Below are positions 63,615-64,000 of a stretch of DNA of 64,000 bases, in pieces; position 1 is the first letter of the stretch; each line of letters opens with the position of its first letter. The DNA comes from Bactrocera neohumeralis (taxonomy: Eukaryota; Arthropoda; Insecta; Diptera; Tephritidae): positions 1-64,000 of the forward strand of contig NW_026091437.1 of assembly GCF_024586455.1 (NCBI RefSeq), in the 5' to 3' direction. The notes beneath the pieces are model-generated. The model was given only the letters and a program-made list of their open reading frames with translations, did no database searches and was not told the DNA's origin. The translations under genes and the position numbers were made by a program.

Positions 63615-64000
63615 GAGATTTTACACAGATATACTCCGCGTGTATTCTTATAATATATGTATGTATACTATACGCGCTCTTTGCATGGGCATTCGTTCGT
63701 GCTCACGCGACAGACGAGATTACATACTTATAAGTATACTCAGACAGAGAACATAAAGACATAGAGAAGGTGCAAATTGAATTCTGTATGATGTTTGATT
63801 GGACGGCTAGCAGAACTTATAAGATTGCGATGCAGAATTTCACCACTCTCGCTGCTATTTAGCAGAAATGAGCACGTTCTCTGGCAGGAATATATGTAAA
63901 ACGACTGAATTCATGCTAGAATGAATAAAGAGAAATGCTTTGAAGAAAAATATACAAAGTCACACAAAGAATGTAAAGAAGCATTCTCTGAGGCACATAT
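63615..64000. other. Window end, unassigned
   Basis: No coding pattern or repeat was recognised in the last 386 bases. Confidence 0.5.

Overview
The window is AT-rich eukaryotic DNA from an insect, most likely a dipteran. The mix of LOA, R1, RTE and Jockey LINEs, BEL/Pao and gypsy LTR elements, mariners and hAT MITEs would fit a tephritid fruit fly, but placement at family level is an inference. I found no convincing host gene. Almost everything identifiable is transposable-element (TE) DNA stacked in nested insertions, as expected of heterochromatin or a TE-rich cluster.

Nest 1 (about 4.8-36.1 kb). An old gypsy/errantivirus-like element on the + strand keeps a gag fragment with a tRNA primer site (5.16-5.6 kb), scattered env pieces (6.8, 12.8, 28.6-30.0 kb) and a polypurine tract with LTR start (35.76 kb). 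It is split by a Mutator-like transposase fragment (5.6-6.8 kb), an almost intact LOA LINE (6928-12760, minus strand, 7-bp target-site duplication (TSD), one frameshift), a 15.7-kb BEL composite (12830-28556), a mariner fragment (29.4-29.8 kb) and a Jockey-led unit (30038-35723, 15-bp TSD). The BEL composite has two consecutive internal regions between one pair of LTRs. Each LTR carries a different 5'-truncated R1-clade tail at exactly the same target site.

Nest 2 (39.1-53.7 kb). A second gypsy element on the + strand is broken by an RTE-type LINE in its 5' LTR and by a complete-ended BEL element (43730-49684, TSD CCAAG) in its protease. That BEL element holds a 574-bp foldback palindrome and a hAT MITE with a perfect 8-bp TSD. 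The leaders of both BEL families share a small hairpin unit, in two cases flanked by splice-like AG/GT, with compensatory stem changes.

Right side (53.7-64 kb). A ZMYM1-type hAT element (53694-58609, TSD AATAAAAT) contains an antisense fragment of another hAT and a MITE. Next come a second copy of that MITE, a 2.25-kb inverted pair of a recurrent 'AACAAGTAAGGA' repeat, a gypsy pol fragment on the minus strand with a hAT MITE, and a 587-bp element with 29-bp perfect terminal inverted repeats (TIRs). Left side (1-4.8 kb): an RTE endonuclease fragment running off the window edge, a piggyBac relic, an inverted repeat and a decayed LOA relic.

No gene set acts together as a host pathway. The biology here is TE nesting, site preference and noncoding leader structure. 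A piRNA-cluster role is possible but untested.
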